The notes under the pieces were generated by a model. The model made no database searches, had not been told where the DNA came from, and saw only the letters and a program-made list of their open reading frames with translations. Made by a program: the position numbers and the translations under genes. DNA of 64,000 nt from Pseudarthrobacter sp. Fe7 (GTDB taxonomy: Bacteria > Actinomycetota > Actinomycetes > Actinomycetales > Micrococcaceae). Positions 59,574 to 64,000 of the stretch are shown here, in pieces. Positions within the stretch are counted from its first letter, which is position 1, and the number at the start of each line of letters is the position of its first letter. The stretch lies in assembly GCA_024372495.1 (NCBI GenBank), contig CP099977.1, forward strand, positions 3,348,001 through 3,412,000, given 5' to 3'.

Positions 59574-59619
59574 ACGCGGACGACGACGGGAGGTGCTTCC
59601 CGTCGTCGTCCGCGTTTTT
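59574..59619 (+). terminator. Rho-independent terminator after the flavin reductase gene
   Basis: A perfect 18-bp stem, acgcggacgacgacggga with tcccgtcgtcgtccgcgt, then a run of T. It lies between convergent genes and could also stop dnaE transcription. Confidence 0.85.
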
Positions 59620-59652
59620 GTGAGGCGCCCAGCGTGCCCGTGGTCCAGGGTG

Positions 59653-62600
59653 CTAGGCGTCCAGGCAGGCCGGGCCCAGGAGGACCTTCAGGTCACCGAA
59701 CAGCGACGGGCTGGGGTTCACCCTCAGGTGGACCGGCAGGCCCATGATTTCCGTCCGGGTGTCGCCCTGCAGGTGCAGCCGCACCTCCGAGTTGCCCCGG
59801 TGGGTGCGAAGCACGTCCCCGAGTTCAGTGACTACGGCTTCGGTGGCCTTGTGGGTGGGCATGGTGATCACCAGGGGCCCGTGCAGCCCTTCGCTGAGGT
59901 CCGGAACGGAAAGCTCCATGCAGTTGAGTGTGATGGCGCCGTCGTCGCGTTTCTGGAGCCGCCCCTTGACCACCACGATCAGGTCCTCGGCGAGCACGGA
60001 GGCGATGGGCCCGTAGACCTGGCCGAAGAACATGACTTCGATGGAACCGCCCAGGTCCTCGATCTCCGCCCGGGCGTAGGCGTTGCCGCTGGCTTTCGCG
60101 ATGCGGCGGCTCAGGGAGGTGATCATGCCGGCAATGGTGATGATGGCACCGTCCTGCGGGCCGTCCTCGCCCAGGATGGTGGTGATGCTCATTTCGGCGT
60201 GCTGGGCAAGGAGCCCTTCCAGGCCCTGCAGCGGGTGGTCGGAGACGTACAGGCCCAGCATGTCGCGTTCGAAGGAGAGCTTGTCCTTCTTTTCCCACTC
60301 GGGCAGGTCCGGAATCTCGATGCTGAGGGACGCCTCCGATTCGGCCTCTTCGAAGCCGGCGAAGAGGTCGAACTGGCCGATCGCCTCGTTCCGCTTCAAG
60401 GTGATGACGGAATCGATCGCCTCTTCGTGGATCATGGCCAGCGCACGCCGGTGGTGGCCCAGGGAGTCGAAGGCGCCGGACTTGATCAGGGACTCAATGG
60501 TCCGCTTGTTGCAGACCACTGCCGGGACCTTCATCAGGTAGTCCTTGAACGAGGTGAAGGCACCTTCGGTTTCCCGGGTGGTCACCATGGCCTCGACTGC
60601 GTTGACGCCCACGTTGCGGATGGCGCCCATGCCGAAGCGGATGTCGTTGCCCACCGGGGTGAAGTTCAGGGCGGACTCGTTGACATCCGGCGGAAGCACC
60701 GTGATGCCCATCCGCCGGCACTCGTTGAGGTAGATGGCGGACTTGTCCTTGTCGTCGCCCACCGAGGTCAGCAGGGCGGCCATGTATTCGGGCGCGTAGT
60801 GCGCCTTGAGGTACGCGGTCCAGTAGGAAATGACCCCGTATGCGGCCGAGTGGGCCTTGTTGAAGGCGTAGTCGGAGAACGGCAGCAGGATGTCCCAGAG
60901 GGTCTTCACCGCTTCCATCGAGTAGCCGTTGTCCTGCATGCCCTGGGAGAAGCCTGCAAACTGCTTGTCCAGTTCCGACTTCTTCTTCTTGCCCATGGCG
61001 CGGCGGAGGATGTCTGCCTGGCCCAGCGAGTAGCCGGCCAGCTTCTGCGCCACGGCCATGACCTGCTCCTGGTACACGATCAGGCCGTAGGTGCCCCCGA
61101 GGATCTCCTTGAGCGGCTCCTCCAGGCTCGGGGTGGATGGGGATGACTTCCTGGATGCCGTTCTTGCGGAGGGCGTAGTCGGTGTGCGCGTTGGCGCCCA
61201 TGGGGCCGGGCCGGTAGAGCGCCAGGACGGCGGAAATGTCCTCGAAGTTGTCAGGCTTCATGAGCTTGAGCAGCGACCGCATGGGGCCGCCGTCGAGCTG
61301 GAACACGCCCAGGGTGTCGCCGCGGGCCAGGAGTTCGTAGGACGGTGCGTCGTCCAGCTCAAGGTTTTCCAGGTCCAGGTCTATGCCGCGGTTCATCTTG
61401 ATGTTCTCAAGGGCGTCGGAAATGATTGTCAGGTTCCGCAGGCCCAGGAAGTCCATCTTGATCAGGCCAAGGCCCTCGGACGTCGGGTAGTCGAACTGGG
61501 TGATCACCTGGCCGTCCTGGAAACGGCGCATGATGGGGATGACATCAATGATGGGGTCCGAGGACATGATCACGCCGGCAGCGTGCACGCCCCACTGGCG
61601 CTTCAGGCCCTCGATGCCCAGGGCCGTTTCAAAGACTTTGGCAGCTTCCGGGTCAGTGGCGATCAGCTGCCGGAAGTCCCCTGCCTCGCTGTAGCGCTTG
61701 GCCTCGGGATTCTGGATGTCCGCCAGCGGAATGTCCTTGGCCATCACGGCGGGCGGCAGGGCCTTGGTCAGCTGCTCGCCCATGCTGAAGGGGTAGCCGA
61801 GGACACGTGACGAGTCCTTGAGCGCCTGCTTGGTCTTGATGGTGCCGTAGGTGACGATCATGGCCACGCGCTCGTCGCCGTACTTGCGGGTCACGTAGTC
61901 GATGACCTCGGACCGGCGACGGTCATCGAAGTCGACGTCGAAGTCGGGCATGGAAACGCGGTCCGGGTTGAGGAACCGCTCGAAGATCAGCCCGTGGCGC
62001 AGGGGGTCGAGGTCGGTGATGCGCATCGCGTAGGCCACCATGGAGCCTGCACCGGAACCACGCCCGGGACCTACGCGGATCCCGTTGTTCTTGGCCCAGT
62101 TGATGAAGTCCGCAACCACCAGGAAGTAGCCGGGGAAGCCCATGGAGGTGATGACGCCGAGCTCGTAGTCAGCCTGCTTGCGGACCTCGTCCGGGATGCC
62201 GCCCGGGTACCGGTACTGCAGGCCCTTGTCCACTTCCTTGACCAGCCAGGAGGTCTCGTCCTCGCCGGGCGGGCAGGGGAACCGTGGCATGAAGTTGGCG
62301 TCCGTGTTGAAGGACACTCCGCAGCGTTCGGCAATCAGCAGGGTGTTGTCGCACGCGTCCGGGTGGTCGCGGAAAAGCTCCCGCATTTCCTGCGGGGACT
62401 TAAGGTAGTAGCCGCTGCCGGAGAACGCGAACCGCGAACCGCCGTTGTCGTAGGTGGGTTCCAGCAGCGTCGATCCCGACTGGATGGCCAGCAGGGCCTC
62501 GTGCGCCTTGGCGTCGTGTTCGTGCGTGTAGTGGAGGTCGTTCGTGGCCACCAGCGGCAGGTTCAGTTCCTTGGCCAGGCGCAGCAGGTCGCCGGTGACC

Positions 62601-63212
62601 CTGCGTTCAATGTCCAGGCCATGGTCCATGAGTTCGCAGAAGTAGTTTTCCGCGCCAAAGATGTCACGGAACTCGGCCGCGGCCTCGACGGCCTCGCGGT
62701 ACTGGCCCAGCCGGAGCCGGGTCTGGACCTCGCCGGAGGGGCAGCCCGTGGTGGCGATGAGCCCTTCGGAGTAGGTGTTCAGCAGTTCGCGGTCCAGCCG
62801 GGGCCACTTGCCGAAGACCGAATCGAGGGAGGCGATGGACGAGGCCCGGAAGAGGTTCCGCATGCCCACGTTGTTGTAGCTCAGCAGCGTCATGTGGGTG
62901 TAGGAACCACCGCCGGAGACGTCGTCCTTACGCTGGGATTCATCGCCCCAGCGCACACGCTCCTTGTCCGTCCGTGCGGTACCGGGCGTCACATAGGCTT
63001 CGACGCCAATGATCGGTTTGATGCCCTTGTCCGTGGCTTTGCGCCAGAAGTCGAACGCGCCGAACAGGTAGCCGTGGTCCGTGGTGGCGAGGGCCGGCAT
63101 GCCCAGGCGCTCAGTTTCGTCAAACAGCTCCCCCAGGCGGGCAGGCTCCATCCAGCATGGAATATTCGGTGTGGGTGTGCAGGTGGACAAACGAATCATT
63201 GCTGGAACTCAC
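59653..63212 (-). CDS. dnaE: DNA polymerase III alpha subunit (two frameshifts in this assembly)
   Basis: 1185 aa after repair. The replicative polymerase. N-terminal PHP domain with [15 protein letters not shown]; polymerase core with [19 protein letters not shown] and the catalytic Asp pair in [11 protein letters not shown]-terminal OB-fold ([16 protein letters not shown]). Two extra bases of the same kind break it: CAGGCTC at 63142-63148 and at 61123-61129. Removing them gives LDGAARLGELF and [15 protein letters not shown] 63212 is the start because it allows the full PHP motif and has TAGAAT at leaderless spacing; an internal ATG would drop the PHP metal site. Confidence 0.96.
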
Positions 63213-63224
63213 CGCACTATTCTA
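63213..63224 (-). promoter_or_regulatory. -10 hexamer of dnaE, leaderless type
   Basis: On the minus strand TAGAAT (63219-63224) ends 6 bases before GTG 63212. Confidence 0.5.
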
Positions 63225-63261
63225 AGCGCTGCCCGTCTGCCGTTCTGCCAGCCGGTCCGTG

Positions 63262-64000
63262 TCAGGCCTGGCCCGATTCCAACACTTCCAGGGCATAGCT
63301 AAGGTCCTGCGGGTAGTCGCTGGTGACCGTGACCCGCTCCCCCGTCACGGGGTGGTCAAACGCCAGTTGGCGGGCGTGCAGCCACTGCCGCGTAAGCCCC
63401 AGGTTGGCTGCCAGCCGGGGATCGGCGCCATAGGTCAGGTCACCCGCGCAGGGGTGGCGGAGCGCGGAGAAGTGGACCCGGATCTGGTGCGTGCGGCCGG
63501 TTTCAAGGTGGACTTCCACCAGGCTGGCCTTGCCGAACGCCTCCAGGACTTCGTAGTGGGTTACGGAGGGGCGCCCGTCCTCAATGACGGCGAAACGCCA
63601 GTCGTGCCCGGGGTGGCGGCCGATGGGCGCATCGATGGTTCCCGTCAGGGGATCCGGAAGGCCCTGGACCACAGCGTGGTAGACCTTGTCCACCGTGCGC
63701 TCCTTGAAGGCGCGCTTGAGGGCTGTGTAGGCCCGCTCGGACTTGGCTACCACCATCACGCCGGAGGTGCCGACGTCGAGCCGGTGGACGATGCCGGCCC
63801 GCTCGGGGGCGCCCGAGGTGGAAATGCGGTAACCGGCGGCGACAAGACCACCCACCACAGTGGGTCCCACCCAGCCGGGCGAGGGATGGGCTGCCACACC
63901 GACGGGTTTGTCTACGACGACGAAATCGTCGTCGTCGAGCAGGATATTCAGGCCTTCCACAACTTCCTCCACGACTTCAAGCGGGTCCCGCCGTTCAGGG
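63262..64000 (-). CDS. RluD-type 23S rRNA pseudouridine synthase (5' end outside window)
   Basis: The frame is open from the window edge to the stop at 63262, about 246 residues. The catalytic motif is [20 protein letters not shown] (Asp in HRLD). [27 protein letters not shown] is the second conserved RluA-family block. The N-terminal S4 domain, usual in RluD, would lie beyond the window. It is upstream of dnaE in the same direction with a 49-base gap, as in M. tuberculosis, where Rv1540 lies close to dnaE1. Confidence 0.9.
   Translation of the reverse strand, partial: PERRDPLEVVEEVVEGLNILLDDDDFVVVDKPVGVAAHPSPGWVGPTVVGGLVAAGYRISTSGAPERAGIVHRLDVGTSGVMVVAKSERAYTALKRAFKERTVDKVYHAVVQGLPDPLTGTIDAPIGRHPGHDWRFAVIEDGRPSVTHYEVLEAFGKASLVEVHLETGRTHQIRVHFSALRHPCAGDLTYGADPRLAANLGLTRQWLHARQLAFDHPVTGERVTVTSDYPQDLSYALEVLESGQA

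Noticed and set aside
59653..63212. dnaE as a pseudogene.
   Set aside because: Both breaks are the recurrent one-base insertion and all catalytic motifs are kept. The replicative polymerase is essential; a second dnaE copy elsewhere cannot be excluded from this window but is not needed to explain the data.

Overview
The window is high-GC DNA with dense coding on both strands. Its gene content is that of a Micrococcaceae actinobacterium, most likely Arthrobacter or Pseudarthrobacter. Supporting features are the actinobacterial families DUF5998, DUF7455, DUF4192, DUF4191 and DUF3817, a fused CydDC exporter, a SucB with two lipoyl domains, an adenylylatable GlnA with a GlnE beside it, a polyphosphate glucokinase, and a protein acetyltransferase with its GNAT domain in front. 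It reads as ordinary chromosome. I see no rRNA, tRNA, CRISPR array, insertion sequence or prophage, and no gene-free stretch longer than 300 bases. The five longest spaces (about 22.9, 30.7, 46.3, 48.0 and 53.2 kb) hold only promoters, operators or hairpins.

Layout. 1-12.3 kb: a membrane aminoacyl-phosphatidylglycerol-type pair; the operon patA-like / DUF5998 / phosphodiesterase-like / tdk; parC; an ABC-2 exporter. 12.4-20.7 kb: cydA-cydB-cydDC diverging from a blaI-M56 sensor pair, with three copies of one 17-bp palindrome between them. 20.8-28.9 kb: parE, the primary sigma factor, DUF4192, an MFS carrier and a PAC2 protein. 29.1-54.2 kb: pepA, lpdA, sucB, osmC, a tricorn-like protease, a TIGR01777 epimerase, a protein kinase, lipB-lipA, DUF4191, an RDD protein, glnA1, glnE, glnA2 and panB. 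This block keeps much of the order of Mycobacterium tuberculosis Rv2213-Rv2225 and joins lipoate synthesis, a lipoate-dependent E2/E3 pair and glutamine synthetase control. 54.2-64 kb: SPOR protein, map, ppgK, nrdR, hisD, flavin reductase, dnaE and an rluD-type gene cut by the window end.

Assembly quality matters for reading this window. About 17 genes, many of them essential (parC, sigA, dnaE, glnA1, lipA), are broken by single-base indels. Fourteen of these are the same event: an extra C inside GAGCTG/GAGCTC (giving GAGCCTG/GAGCCTC, or the reverse complement). Most of the rest are one-base losses in G/C or A/T runs. After repair every affected gene has a length divisible by three and a normal family length, so I annotate them as intact genes with consensus errors. 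Features are given over the repaired extent.

Regulation visible in the sequence: a likely BlaI-type operator set shared by cytochrome bd and blaI; a four-half-site GlnR-type box upstream of glnA1; and about ten genes whose -10-like hexamer ends about 6 nt before the start codon, which predicts leaderless mRNAs.
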